64,000 bases of DNA from Streptomyces spectabilis (GTDB lineage: Bacteria; Actinomycetota; Actinomycetes; Streptomycetales; Streptomycetaceae): contig NZ_CP023690.1 of the NCBI RefSeq assembly GCF_008704795.1, forward strand, positions 1 to 64,000. The letters run 5' to 3'. Position 1 is the stretch's first letter. The number at the start of each line of letters is the position of its first letter. Of the stretch, positions 25,203 through 34,493 are shown piece by piece. Position numbers and translations under genes: made by a program. The notes beneath the pieces were generated by a model. That model searched no databases. It saw nothing but the letters and a program-made list of their open reading frames with translations, and had not been told where the DNA came from.

Positions 25203-25868
25203 ATGAGCCCACGTGAAGGCAAGAGGCGCAGGCGGCAGTACGCGGCCGCAACCGCCGTCGTGGCCGCGGGAGTGCTGGTCGTCTCGGCGTGCGGGACCGA
25301 CGGCGCACCGCAGTCGGCGGAGAGGCGCGCCTCCAACCCGCCTGGGCAGCACGGCGACAAGATCCCTGGCTACAAGCGCGCCTACGCCGCCGGTTACGAG
25401 GAAGGCCGCAAGGTCTACGACGACGGGGGCAAGGGTGCGGCGGTGCGCGAAGTCGTGCACGGCGGCTGCGCCCGCCGGGCCCTGGACGCCGGCGCCCGTG
25501 CCGATGGGGACCGCGGGTCCTGGGTGAAGGGCTGTCAGGACGCCGTGCAAGGCGGGCCGAAGGAGCCGCCGGCCCGTCCGATGAGCAAGAAGGAGTCACA
25601 TCCCGCGCTGCTGAAGGACTTTCGCGCGTGGGCGCGCACCGAGGGGGACGGGCCGTTGGGCCGGCACGCCGACCAGGTCTTCACCGTCAAGCTCACCGGG
25701 CCCGACTACGACGTCGAAGTGCGCACCGACTACACCTCGCGGGGCCAGGCCAAGGACTTCGCCGGCGTCTTCGCGGAGTGGTGGGACGGGGATGACGGCC
25801 CCGGTGTCGCCAGGAGCGTCCTCATTCTCGATGGACGCGACCGGCGCATCGCCGTCCGGTCGCTGTGA
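25203..25868 (+). CDS. Lipoprotein of unknown function (221 aa)
   Basis: The N-terminus has a basic stretch (KRRRRQ), a hydrophobic core and a lipobox (VVSACG), predicting lipidation at the cysteine and anchoring outside the membrane. The mature part is soluble (YKRAYAAGYEEGRKVYDD, then a mixed alpha/beta C-terminus). GGAGAGCACGGCA precedes the ATG. The stop overlaps the start of the following aminopeptidase-like gene (GTGA), so the two are coupled. Confidence 0.65.
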   Translation: MSPREGKRRRRQYAAATAVVAAGVLVVSACGTDGAPQSAERRASNPPGQHGDKIPGYKRAYAAGYEEGRKVYDDGGKGAAVREVVHGGCARRALDAGARADGDRGSWVKGCQDAVQGGPKEPPARPMSKKESHPALLKDFRAWARTEGDGPLGRHADQVFTVKLTGPDYDVEVRTDYTSRGQAKDFAGVFAEWWDGDDGPGVARSVLILDGRDRRIAVRSL

Positions 25869-27312
25869 GGGAGCTTCCCGGCGTCCCCCTCCCCGCGTGC
25901 TGGATGCTGACCGCTGTCCTGCTTGCGGCCATGACCACGGCCTGCACCGGTTCCGCACCCCACACCACCGGCTCGTCCTCGCGAACTGCCGGGCCCGGGG
26001 CGGCCGGAGTGGGTGATGCGCTCTTCCCGGCGCTGGGCAACGGGGGGGGGTACGACGTCTCCCATTACGCCCTCGCCCTCGACTACGTGCCCGAGACCAA
26101 CCGTCTCAAAGGCACCGCGACCATCACCGCACGTGCCACCCAGGGGCTGAGCCGGTTCAACCTCGACCTCGCCGGGCTCACGGTGCGAACGGTCACGGTG
26201 GATGGCACGAGAGCGCGCTTCACGCGGAAGAAGAACGAGCTGACCCTCACACCGACGAGGGCGATCGAGAACGGCGAGGTCTTCGAGGCCGCCATCACGT
26301 ACGACGGCACGCCCAAGATGATCGAGGGCTCCGACGGAGGCACCGAGGGCTGGATCGAGACGGACGACGGCGCGACCGCCCTCGGCGAGCCCACCGGCTC
26401 GATGACCTGGTTCCCGGGCAACCATCACCCCTCCGACAAGGCCACGTACGACATCACGGTCAGTGTGCCCAAGGACGAGGACGGCGATCCGTACGACGTG
26501 GTGAGCAACGGGGAGCTGAAAAGGGAAGAGGACACGGGCCGTCGCGTCACCAGAAGGTGGAGCAGCGATGAGCCCATGGCGAGCTACCTCGCCAACGTGG
26601 CCGTCGGGTACTTCGAGATCCACAAAGGGCTGGACCTCCGATGGCCTGCCCGTCTACGTCGCCGTCGATCCCGACGAGACGGAGGACGCCGAAGAGGTCA
26701 AGGACCTGGTGCCCGAGATCACCGACTGGGCCGGCGAGCGCTTCGGCCCGTACCCCTTCTCTTCCGTCGGTGCCGTCGTCGACCACCTTCCCGGCCTCGG
26801 TTATGCGCTGGAGACCCAGACCAAGCCGTACTTCGACTCCGGAGGACACGCTGCTGGTCCACGAGCTCGCACACCAGTGGTTCGGCAACTCGGTCACTCC
26901 ACGCCGGTGGAAGGACATGTGGCTGAACGAAGGCTTCGCCACCTACGCGGAATGGCTCTGGCAGGAGGACCACGGAGGCAAGAGCGCCCAGGAAATCTTC
27001 GAGTCCTTCTACGAGGGCACCCGCCCCGAGAGCGAAGGCATCTGGGACTTCCCGCCGACCGATCCGCCCAGCGCCGGACGGGTCTCCGACTCACCGGTCT
27101 ACGGCCGGGGCGCCATGACCCTGCACAAGGTGCGCGAGGCCGTCGGCGACACGGCCTTCTTCGACATCCTCCGGGGCTGGACCAAGCGTCACCGGCACAA
27201 GAACGTCGACACTGAGGACTTCCTCGTCTTCTGTGAGGCGAAGGCCGGGAAGGATCTCACCGAGGTCTTTGACACGTGGCTCTTCGGTGAGTCGAAGCCG
27301 AAAGACCCCTGA
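25865..27312 (+). pseudogene. M1-family zinc aminopeptidase (lipoprotein type) broken by two frameshifts
   Basis: The GTG at 25865 gives a lipoprotein signal (LLAAMTTACTGS) and the normal M1 N-terminal beta domain (HYALALDYVPETNRLKGTAT, MTWFPGNHHPSDKATYD). Reading then shifts at about 26635, where an extra C is inferred in CTGGACCTCC. It continues as [19 protein letters not shown], and shifts again at about 26838-26842 into [18 protein letters not shown]. The zinc motif HELAH (from 26860) and the downstream [10 protein letters not shown] glutamate are intact, as is the C-terminus. The repaired protein would be about 480 aa. Two separate indels in otherwise well-preserved sequence suggest recent inactivation or sequencing errors. 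Confidence 0.7.
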
Positions 27313-27358
27313 GAGCGGATCTCGCGCCCCATCGGCAGGGCGCCGCCTCTGGCCGGTG

Positions 27359-27391
27359 CCGCCCGGTGCCCTCCTGGAGAGGGCCGGGCGG
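27359..27391. terminator. Hairpin after the aminopeptidase gene
   Basis: CCGCCCGG at 27359-27366 pairs with CCGGGCGG at 27384-27391, with a CCCTC/GAGGG inner stem. It lies 47 bases after the aminopeptidase stop. The leftward SDR gene stops 193 bases further on. Confidence 0.55.
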
Positions 27392-27583
27392 TTGAGTGTG
27401 CGCAGGCGTCCCCTGTCTGTCGTGTGATCCGGCGGGGGACGCCCTTGCGGTCGGCGTGTCTTCCGGCTTGCTGACCGGGAGGGAGCGTTGCCTCGTTGGC
27501 GCTGCTCGGCCGGAACTCGTATCCGTCCAGGGGCCGGGATGTTGCTGGGCCCCGGCCCCGCCGCGGCTCTGCCCGGTGGTCCG

Positions 27584-28402
27584 CTACAGGTGCGGGGTGG
27601 TGCGCGGCTCGATCCGGTGGTCGAAGGCGGCACCGCCGACGCCGACCGTGGTCATTCCGCCGTCGATGGTGAGGACGGTCCCGTTGACGTAGGAGGCGGC
27701 GGGCGACAGCAGCCAGCCGATCGCCTCGGCGACCTCCCCCGGGTCGCCCGGCCGCCCGGCGGGGTTCAGCCGGTTCGCCTCCTCGTACGCCGCCTCGGTA
27801 CCGCCGGCCAGCCCTGCCTCCGCCGCGAACCGCGCCATGCGCTGGTCGGCCATCTCCGTGCGCACCCAGCCCGGGCACACCGTGTTGGCCCGCAGCCCCT
27901 GCGGCCCGTAGTCGACGGCCACGGAGCGGCACAGGTGCAGCAGAGCGGCCTTGGACGTCGCGTAGGCGGCGTTGCCGGCGCTGTTGCGGAGCGCGGCGAC
28001 GGAGGCGACCGCGACCACCGCGCCGCGGGCGGCCAGCAGATGCGGCAGCGCGGCACGCAGCAGCAGGAACGGGCCGGTGAGGTTGGTCCTCATCAGCTCT
28101 TCCCAGTCCTCGACCGTGGTGTCGCCGACCGCGCCCCCTCCCCCGGTTCCGGCGTTGAGCACCAGGCCGTCGAGGCTTCCGTAGGTCTTCAGCGTCGTCT
28201 CGACGAGCTCGCGCACGGCATCGGGGTCGGCGGCGTCGGAGGGGTGGGCCAGTGCTCCGGTCTCCTCGGCGACCCGGCGCAGGGGCTCGGGCCGCCGCCC
28301 GGAGATCACGACCTGGTGCCCGTCCGCGCGCAGCAGCCGGGCGGTGGCGGCCCCGATTCCCGTTCCCCCGCCCGTCACCAGGACAACACGCTGTTCCGCC
28401 AT
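27584..28402 (-). CDS. Short-chain dehydrogenase/reductase (272 aa)
   Basis: Classical SDR features are clear: a TGGGTGIGAATARLL cofactor loop near residues 11-25, LNAG in LVLNAGTGGGG, a serine near VASVAAL, and the YATSK catalytic Tyr/Lys, then PGWVRTEM. A small residue pattern after the second strand (ISGRRPEP) suggests NADP(H). The ATG at 28402 begins MAEQRVVLVTGG. Single gene; substrate unknown. Confidence 0.8.
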   Translation of the reverse strand: MAEQRVVLVTGGGTGIGAATARLLRADGHQVVISGRRPEPLRRVAEETGALAHPSDAADPDAVRELVETTLKTYGSLDGLVLNAGTGGGGAVGDTTVEDWEELMRTNLTGPFLLLRAALPHLLAARGAVVAVASVAALRNSAGNAAYATSKAALLHLCRSVAVDYGPQGLRANTVCPGWVRTEMADQRMARFAAEAGLAGGTEAAYEEANRLNPAGRPGDPGEVAEAIGWLLSPAASYVNGTVLTIDGGMTTVGVGGAAFDHRIEPRTTPHL

Positions 28403-28449
28403 GGTCGTTCGCCTCCGAAGGTCGTCTTCCGGTTCCCCGTACGGCGAGC

Positions 28450-29240
28450 ATACGAAGCGGTGGTGCCGCCGGGCCGGTGGGGTGCTGCTTGGGTTTCAGG
28501 GGGCGTCGGCTTGTCGGCTTGTCGGTGTGCCGGTGGCTCGGGTGCGGGGCTGCGGTGTGCTGGGGCTGTTCGGCTGTGGGGGCCTTCGGCGCTTTGAGCA
28601 CGCGTGGTGGTGGGGCCGCGTCATTGCTGTCACTGGTGGCCGCGGTGACGTCTGCGGCGTCGAGTGCGGAGTTGACCGCGCCGAGGGCCTTGGGCTCCGG
28701 CGTGAGCTTCCACGTGGTGTCCACCGTGAAGGTCACCGAATCGGACCACCCGGGGCTCCAGTGCGTGCCGTCGTCCGTCGTGGCGCGGAAGGTGTAGGTC
28801 TTGCCGTTGACCGGCTTGCCTTCCGGAACGGCGACCTGGGACGTCTTGCCGGTGGCCACGGGGCCGGCGGCCTTCACGGTGGAGACGGCCTTGCCGGTCT
28901 CCTTGTCCGTGATCTGGTACGTGCCCCGGACCATGTCGTTCTCATCGGCGTCCTGCGGGGTGAAGCAGGGTGGGGGTCAGGGTGTTGAGCTTGTAGATGC
29001 CGCCCTCGGTGACGTAGGGAGGCCCGGCCTGGAGGCTGGCGCCGATACGGCCTTGCGACCAGGGCGTTGGCGAAGAGGGAGGTTTCCCAGGTCATGCACG
29101 AGCGGGCGACCCTCTTCTGCTTCTACGCCGCGTCCGCCCGGTCCCCGGGCCTGCCGAGCTTGAGGTCGGTCGACGCGGACTGGTCGGTGGTGTCGCCCTG
29201 GGCCCCGCGCGCCCGATGTTGCCGCCGTCCTCCTGCTCAA
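28450..29240 (-). pseudogene. Remnant of a large secreted repeat protein
   Basis: Read leftward, fragments in different frames recall giant Streptomyces exported proteins. They include TTDQSASTDLKLGRPGDRAD followed by a stop, TWETSLFANALVA, TEGGIYKLNT, then YQITDKETGKAVSTVKAAG through TYTFRATTDDGTHWSPGW and a Pro/Ala-rich tail. The middle fragments match the fibronectin-like or LamG-type linker modules of those proteins. Stops and frame changes near 29150, 29050 and 28970 show decay. No functional product is expected. Confidence 0.55.
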
Positions 29241-29301
29241 CGCCGATTGTCAGTGGTGGGTGAGACGGTAGGTCCATCGACTCGGATGAGGGGGAGCGGT
29301 C

Positions 29302-30339
29302 ATGTCCGGAAGTCAGAACTACATCAATCATGTTGCTCTTGTGCTGGATGCCAGTTCGTCCATGTCACACCTGAGCGGCAAGGTCGTCGAGGTGGCCGAC
29401 CAGCAGATCGCCTATCTGGCCCGCCGTTCGGAGGAGCTCGACCAGGAGACCCGGGTCACGGTGTACGTCTTCGCGGACACGGTGGAGTGCGTCATCTACG
29501 ACAAGGACGTGCTGCGCATGCCGTCCTTGAAGCAGCTGTACCAGGCAGGGGGCATGACGGCGCTGCTGGCGGCCGCGCTGAAGTCGCAGCGGGAGCTGGC
29601 GCAGACAGCCCAGCTGTACGGCGATCACAGCTTCCTGACGTTCGTGCTGACCGACGGTCAGGAGAACGTCAGCCATCGCTGTCCGGACGCCCCTTCTGGG
29701 GATCCGCGTGAACTGGTGCAGGCGGTGGCCAGGTTGATCGAGACGCAGGAGGACAACTGGACGCTGGCCGTCCTGGTGCCGGACCAGATGGGCAAGCGCG
29801 AGGCCATGCAGTGCGGCTTCCCGAAGGACAACATCGCCATCTGGGACGCCACGAGCACGCAGGGCCTGGCGGAGGCCGGGCTGGTCATCCAGCAGGCCAC
29901 GGAGAAGTTCATGGTGGGCCGCGCCCAGGGCATCCGGGGATCGCGGGCGGTGTTCTCCACGGGTGCGGAGGCGGTCAACAAGGACACCATCGAGGCGGCG
30001 GGGCTCACCCCGGTCGATCCGTCGACGTACCAGCTGATTCCGGTGGCGCGTGAGGCGGCGATCCGGGACTGGGTCGTCGAGTGCGGGCACACGTACCGCA
30101 CCGGTGGCGCGTTCTATCAGTTGAGCAAGTCGGAGAAGATCCAGGCGCGCAAGCAGGTGGCGGTCCTGGAGAAGAAGACGGACCGGTTGTACATGGGTCC
30201 GGAGGCCCGGGCGCTGCTCGGCCTGCCGGACACGGAGGTGCGCGTGAAACCGGACCACAACGACGACTTCACGATCTTCGTGCAGAGCACCAGTGTGAAC
30301 CGGAAGCTGGTCGCGCATACGCGGCTGCTGCTCATCTGA
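29302..30339 (+). CDS. VWA-domain protein (345 aa)
   Basis: Residues 10-210 form a von Willebrand A domain with a MIDAS metal site (LVLDASSSM, a later threonine in GGMTALLAA, and VLTDGQEN). The C-terminal 130 residues are a separate region with CGHTYRTGGAFYQLSKSEKIQARKQ. There is no signal peptide, so it acts in the cytoplasm. Similar stand-alone VWA proteins in Streptomyces occur near tellurite-resistance-like or phage-like clusters, but no such partner is visible here. GGGGAG gives the ribosome site. Confidence 0.7.
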   Translation: MSGSQNYINHVALVLDASSSMSHLSGKVVEVADQQIAYLARRSEELDQETRVTVYVFADTVECVIYDKDVLRMPSLKQLYQAGGMTALLAAALKSQRELAQTAQLYGDHSFLTFVLTDGQENVSHRCPDAPSGDPRELVQAVARLIETQEDNWTLAVLVPDQMGKREAMQCGFPKDNIAIWDATSTQGLAEAGLVIQQATEKFMVGRAQGIRGSRAVFSTGAEAVNKDTIEAAGLTPVDPSTYQLIPVAREAAIRDWVVECGHTYRTGGAFYQLSKSEKIQARKQVAVLEKKTDRLYMGPEARALLGLPDTEVRVKPDHNDDFTIFVQSTSVNRKLVAHTRLLLI

Positions 30340-30669
30340 TGCCGTAAGGCTCCCGCCAGCCGGTCAGGCGGTGCGGCTGGCGGGGCCACGGTCATCAGGC
30401 CCGGGTGCGGGCGGCACGGCGCCAGACAAGCGCCGCGATTCCTGCAGGGATCGGTAGCGTTCTCCAAGCACGGCCGATTCGCCGGCCCGCATCGGCTGCC
30501 AGGCGGAAGCTACTCGGCTCCTCGGCGTCAGCGAGACCGCGCGGAGGCACCCGGTACACCACGCGTGACGGGGGGCGTGCCCGACGAGCCCCTGCCTCAC
30601 CCGCGGGCGGAGTGGGGCAAACCGTGAAGTACCAGATCTCTGCTGGCTGTTCGGGAGTACCGTCGCTTC
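30340..30669. other. 330-bp intergenic region
   Basis: No supported gene. The open frames that cross it lack ribosome sites and family resemblance. It should hold the promoter of the 178-aa gene starting at 30670. Confidence 0.35.
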
Positions 30670-31206
30670 ATGGACGGCGCACGGCAGGAAGCCCCCGTGG
30701 AGCCCCGGCCCGAGTATCCGCCCAGGACCCCGACCCCGCCGAAGAATCCCCCTTCGCCGCCCCCGCCCGGCCCGCCTGCTCCGCCGCAGAAGCGGGCCGG
30801 GACGCCGCCTGCCCGCCGCCGTGCGGCCGCGCTGATCGCGAACCGGCGTGCCGCGAACTGGGCCCTGGAATCAGCCCCCTGGTCGCAGGCGAAGACCGCG
30901 GCCAAGGTCGTCGAACAGTTGCGCTCCTGGGGGTACCTCACCAGCGCCGCGCAGCGGGAGAAGTACACCGCGGTGACCCGCCTGCTGGCCGGGGCCGCGC
31001 TGGGCGACGGCGGCCAGCGCATCACCGTCCACGTGGCCGACCAGGACGGCGCGGCACTGATCATGGCGCTCTCCCACCAGGACGGGCCCGGCCAGAACGA
31101 TGAGACGCTCCTGGAGGCGATCGCCGCGCTCGGGGTGCTGTCCTGCGGCGCCGACACCGAACGCGACGAGGCGGGAAACCGGCGCTGGGCCCTGCTGGAG
31201 CTATGA
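30670..31206 (+). CDS. Hypothetical protein with proline-rich N-terminus (178 aa)
   Basis: Residues 8-42 are a Pro-rich linker (PPRTPTPPKNPPSPPPPGPP). The rest is a compact domain with TAAKVVEQLRSWGY and GQRITVHVADQDGAALIMALSHQDG. The strand-helix layout recalls C-terminal parts of actinobacterial anti-sigma-like ATP-binding proteins (HATPase_c_2), but the canonical N-box asparagine is not evident. Single gene; function unknown. Confidence 0.5.
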   Translation: MDGARQEAPVEPRPEYPPRTPTPPKNPPSPPPPGPPAPPQKRAGTPPARRRAAALIANRRAANWALESAPWSQAKTAAKVVEQLRSWGYLTSAAQREKYTAVTRLLAGAALGDGGQRITVHVADQDGAALIMALSHQDGPGQNDETLLEAIAALGVLSCGADTERDEAGNRRWALLEL

Positions 31207-31590
31207 GCTGAGAGGCCGAGATCGTCCGTCTCGAGCGCGCCCGTGCCTATCTGCAGCCCGGAGACGTCCGTTCGGCCGGGTGCCTGCCGGTGGAAGCAAC
31301 TCCGTCCACCGTCCCCAGCGCGCGCTGGGGCACGGCGACGAGTGGCAACGTGCACTGGTTCTGCTGCGGCGGCCCTCTCCAGGCCTGTGCCTGCCTCCAC
31401 GCCCTGACGGAGGCCGTGCCACAGCAAACCGCCCGTGAACCGGGTCTGTGGCACTTCGGCCGGCCCACCGCGCGTCCCACCGGCGCCGGGTCTGGCTCTC
31501 GGACTTGGGCGGATGCGCGGTGGGTTGCTGTCCGGGGCGTCTTGCCGGGGCCGGGGTGGGGAGGCCGGGTGGTGTGGTTGTGGGGTGTGT
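31207..31590. other. 384-bp intergenic region between convergent genes
   Basis: No gene is supported. The sequence is GC-rich without the codon bias of the neighbours, and I saw no clear long hairpin. Confidence 0.35.
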
Positions 31591-32643
31591 TCAGGTGAGG
31601 AGTTCGGCGAGTCGGGTCATTTCGGTGGGTGGGTCGGTCACTGGCTGGATGAGGAGTTCGTCGATGCCTGCCTGTTCCAGGGCGGTGATGCGGGTGCGGA
31701 TGTCGTCGCGGGTGCCGACGAGGGCCAGGGTGGTCATCAGTGAGGGCAGGACCAGGTCCCGGTCCTGGGCTGCGATGCGTCCGAGGTAGTTGGGGTAGAG
31801 CTTGGTGTACCGGTCCGGGGCGGTGGCGGTGGTGCCGCGCCGGTTGAGGAGTTCGCGCACCGCGGCGCGTTCGTCGGGGCCGAGTTGTTGCGCGACCTCG
31901 GGTGTGTCGGCGGCGTAGTCCAGCAGTGACAGGACGAGGTGACCGGTGGCGTCCCGGGCCGCGTCGCCGGCGGGGTCCTCGTTGTCGTGCAGCAGGTGGA
32001 GTGCGGTGACCACGTAGGAGTGTGCGTGGGGGGCGGGGTCGCGGTGCGTGCTGTGGGCGGCCTGGCGGCGGGCGTCGTGCAGTGCGTGCCAGGCGGTGGG
32101 GTCGAGCAGGCCGAAGGAGATGAGGCCGGCGCCGCGGCGGCCGGCGACGGCGGCGGCCTTGGGCCCGAGCGCGGCCACGGCGAACTCGATGGGATCGGCG
32201 GTGTTCACGTGTGCGCCGGTGTGCAGGAAGCGGATGTCGCGGACCCGGTCGCCTTCGCGGTAGGCGGTCGGGCGCCCGGCGCACAGGTCCTGCAGGGCCG
32301 CGGTGAAGTGCTCAAGGGCGGCGGTCGTGGCCGGTGGCATGCCCAGGGTGCGCCGGGCGGTGTTGCCGGTGCCGATCCCGCAGATGATCCGGCCCGGGGC
32401 CAGGGCGTTGAGGCTGGCGAACCCGCTCGCTGCGGCCGGGGCCGAGCGCAGCACCGGTGAGGTCACGCCGATTCCGAGCCGGATGCGGCGGGTGGCCTTC
32501 GCGCACAGGCTCAGGGCGACGAAGGGGTCGCCGTGGACCATCGGGGTGTCGTTGACCCAGAAGCTGTGCAGGCCCAACGCCTCGGCCCGTACGGCGAGTT
32601 CCTCCACGCCGGGCTGAGCGGCGACCACGACGCCTGCACGCAT
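31591..32643 (-). CDS. LLM-class (luciferase-like) flavin/F420 oxidoreductase (350 aa)
   Basis: The TIM-barrel pattern of luciferase-like monooxygenases is present: LAVRAEALGLHSFWVNDTPM, TRRIRLGIGVTSPVLRS, PGRIICGIGTGNTARRTLGM and ELLIQPVTDPP at the end. The length and absence of a bacterial-luciferase insertion fit F420-dependent actinobacterial members. A terminator-like stem and the MerR gene lie upstream (32.7-33.5 kb), so the MerR protein may or may not control it. Substrate unknown. Confidence 0.75.
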   Translation of the reverse strand: MRAGVVVAAQPGVEELAVRAEALGLHSFWVNDTPMVHGDPFVALSLCAKATRRIRLGIGVTSPVLRSAPAAASGFASLNALAPGRIICGIGTGNTARRTLGMPPATTAALEHFTAALQDLCAGRPTAYREGDRVRDIRFLHTGAHVNTADPIEFAVAALGPKAAAVAGRRGAGLISFGLLDPTAWHALHDARRQAAHSTHRDPAPHAHSYVVTALHLLHDNEDPAGDAARDATGHLVLSLLDYAADTPEVAQQLGPDERAAVRELLNRRGTTATAPDRYTKLYPNYLGRIAAQDRDLVLPSLMTTLALVGTRDDIRTRITALEQAGIDELLIQPVTDPPTEMTRLAELLT

Positions 32644-32711
32644 CGAACCTCCAAGGCAGGTGGATCTCTTCGAGGTTGCTCATGCTGGCAGATTCCAGGG
32701 CCGGGCCCAAG

Positions 32712-32781
32712 GCCGGGACCGGGAAGCGGCCCGGCCCCGGCAGGGCCGCCGTACCCCCGTGGCGGCGGCCCGGTCCCGGCT
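32712..32781. terminator. Large nested hairpin after the MerR gene
   Basis: GCCGGGACCGGG near 32712-32723 pairs with CCGGTCCCGGC near 32770-32781, and an inner stem GGGCCGCC (32743-32750) pairs with GGCGGCCC (32764-32771). It reaches the stop codon of the leftward MerR gene, so it probably terminates that transcript before the LLM gene. Confidence 0.5.
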
Positions 32782-33542
32782 CAGCGCAGCCGGGTTGCGG
32801 CGTATGTCTCGATGGCGGCCCGCTGGTATGCGGCCAGGCCCGGTGCGATCGACTCGTACACCGCGTGCCAGTGTTCGTTCTCCACGCAGGACCGGCCGAT
32901 CGCGCGGTACTCTTCGGCGGTGGCGGCCCGGATGCGGGCCAGTGTGCGGTACTGGGTGTCGGTCTGGGCCTGCACCGCGTCGGCGTCCGCGGGCAGGCCG
33001 GCGGCCAGCAGTTCGGCCAGCCGGATCATCTGTGCCGTGCGCTCGCGCTCGTCGGCCTCGGTCTCGGCGTCGTTCAACGCCGCGGTGTGCCGCTCGATGG
33101 CCCCGGCCAGGTCGGGGAAGCCGTGCAGGGCTTTCATGCACTGGGCGGACCGGACGCCTTCGAACAGGTTCTCCGGCCGGCTGATGGTGATCATGTCGGT
33201 GCCGTCCTTCCTGGACTGCTCCAGTTCGGTGATCGTGCGGGCGACGGTGCCGGCCAGGACGTCCAGCCGGTCGCGCTCGGCGAGCAGCCGGTGGTAGTGG
33301 CCCCGCAGGGCCTCCAGTTCGTCGACCTGTGCGGCCAGGATCCGGCCGATCTCGGGCAGGCCCAGGTCCAGTGTCCGCAGTACGAGGATCTGCTGCAGCC
33401 GCAGCAGTTGGCGCTCTTCGTAGTAGCGGTGGCCGCCGGCCCCGGTCCGGGCCGGCGGCAGCAGGCCGATCTCGTCGTAGTGCCGCAGGGTCCGGGCCGT
33501 CACGCCCGATATCCGGGCGACCTCTTCGATCGGCCAGGCCAT
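32781..33542 (-). CDS. MerR-family regulator with TipAS-like effector domain (253 aa)
   Basis: The N-terminal winged HTH is typical (WPIEEVARISGVTARTLRHYDEIGLLPPARTGAGG), followed by a dimer coiled coil (residues 75-115). The C-terminal half is a TipAS-like helical domain (LFEGVRSAQCMKALHGFP, HWHAVYESIAPGLAAYQRA). TipA-type proteins bind drugs or peptides and activate export or stress genes. No adjacent transporter is present. Downstream is the LLM oxidoreductase, upstream a divergent-free gap to the mycothiol-type gene. Confidence 0.8.
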   Translation of the reverse strand: MAWPIEEVARISGVTARTLRHYDEIGLLPPARTGAGGHRYYEERQLLRLQQILVLRTLDLGLPEIGRILAAQVDELEALRGHYHRLLAERDRLDVLAGTVARTITELEQSRKDGTDMITISRPENLFEGVRSAQCMKALHGFPDLAGAIERHTAALNDAETEADERERTAQMIRLAELLAAGLPADADAVQAQTDTQYRTLARIRAATAEEYRAIGRSCVENEHWHAVYESIAPGLAAYQRAAIETYAATRLR

Positions 33543-33630
33543 CGCCGCCTCCCTCGCACGTCTGCACCCGGCCGGATTCTCCGGCTCTGTTCAGGACGGT
33601 AGAGGCTTCCGCTGCGGCAGCTTCAAGGGG

Positions 33631-34236
33631 TCAGGGCCGGCGGCCGACGAAGCACAGGAACGCGGTCTGCGCGTCGGCGCCCGGGGGGACGGGCGTCTTC
33701 GGGCCGAAGGCCCAGGGCTGGCGCAGTGCTTCGTCCATGGGCTTGAGGTGGGCGTGGACGTGGGCGACGGCTTCGGGGTCCAGGCGTTCGTCGCCGCCGG
33801 TGGCACGGGCCAGGTCCCAGGTGTGGATCAGGACGTCTTCCGGCAGGGTCTCCACGATGTCGGCGAAGGGCATGGGGCCGGCGAAGGTGGGCATTTCGGC
33901 CCGCAGGCAGGCGGGGTCGTCGATCGCGGCGGTGAGGCCGTCGGCGATCTCCTTCCAGGCAGCCTGCGGGTCGGCGTCGGGGGCGAATTCCGGCAGGCCG
34001 CCCATGTCGGCGACGGCGATGCCGTGCAGCGGTGCGGGCTGGGTGCCGTGGACGGTGGCGAGGATGCGCCGGGATTCGTTGATCACGTGGGCGGCGATGT
34101 CGCGGGCGCTCCAGCCGGGGCAGGGGCTGGGCGCGTTCCAGCGGTCGGCGGGGACGGTGGCGAGGCGGGCGGCGAATCCGTCGGCGGTGCGGCGGAAGCG
34201 GGCGGCCGGGGCGGAGGCGGGGGTGGGGGTGGGCAT
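33631..34236 (-). CDS. TIGR03086/DinB-like metal-binding protein, maleylpyruvate-isomerase N-terminal type (201 aa)
   Basis: The fold signature of the mycothiol-dependent DinB family is visible: CPGWSARDIAAHVINESRRI with the first histidine, a middle acidic helix, and DVLIHTWDLARATGGDERLDPEAV with the second metal-binding histidine. GAGGAA precedes the ATG at 34236. Such proteins use mycothiol in isomerase or transferase reactions; the exact reaction is unknown. The 257-bp gap to the next gene (34237-34493) is repetitive GC-rich DNA with no gene. Confidence 0.7.
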   Translation of the reverse strand: MPTPTPASAPAARFRRTADGFAARLATVPADRWNAPSPCPGWSARDIAAHVINESRRILATVHGTQPAPLHGIAVADMGGLPEFAPDADPQAAWKEIADGLTAAIDDPACLRAEMPTFAGPMPFADIVETLPEDVLIHTWDLARATGGDERLDPEAVAHVHAHLKPMDEALRQPWAFGPKTPVPPGADAQTAFLCFVGRRP

Positions 34237-34493
34237 GGTCGTGTTCCTCGGGGGGTGTTGCGGGGGGGATGGAAGTGCCTTGCGTGTGCAGGGGGGGTTG
34301 CAAGGTGCAGGGGTGGTGCGGCGTCTTGGGGCGGTGGGACATCTCCCGGCGGCGCTCGGTCCCGGCACCTCGCGGTGGTGCTCGGCGTCTCGCGGTGGTG
34401 CGGCGTCCCCGGGCGGGTGCGGCGCCCTGGGGCCGTGGAGACCTCAAGGGCGGGGTGGCGGTTGGGGGGCTGTGGGGCGTGGCGGTGCCGGGG

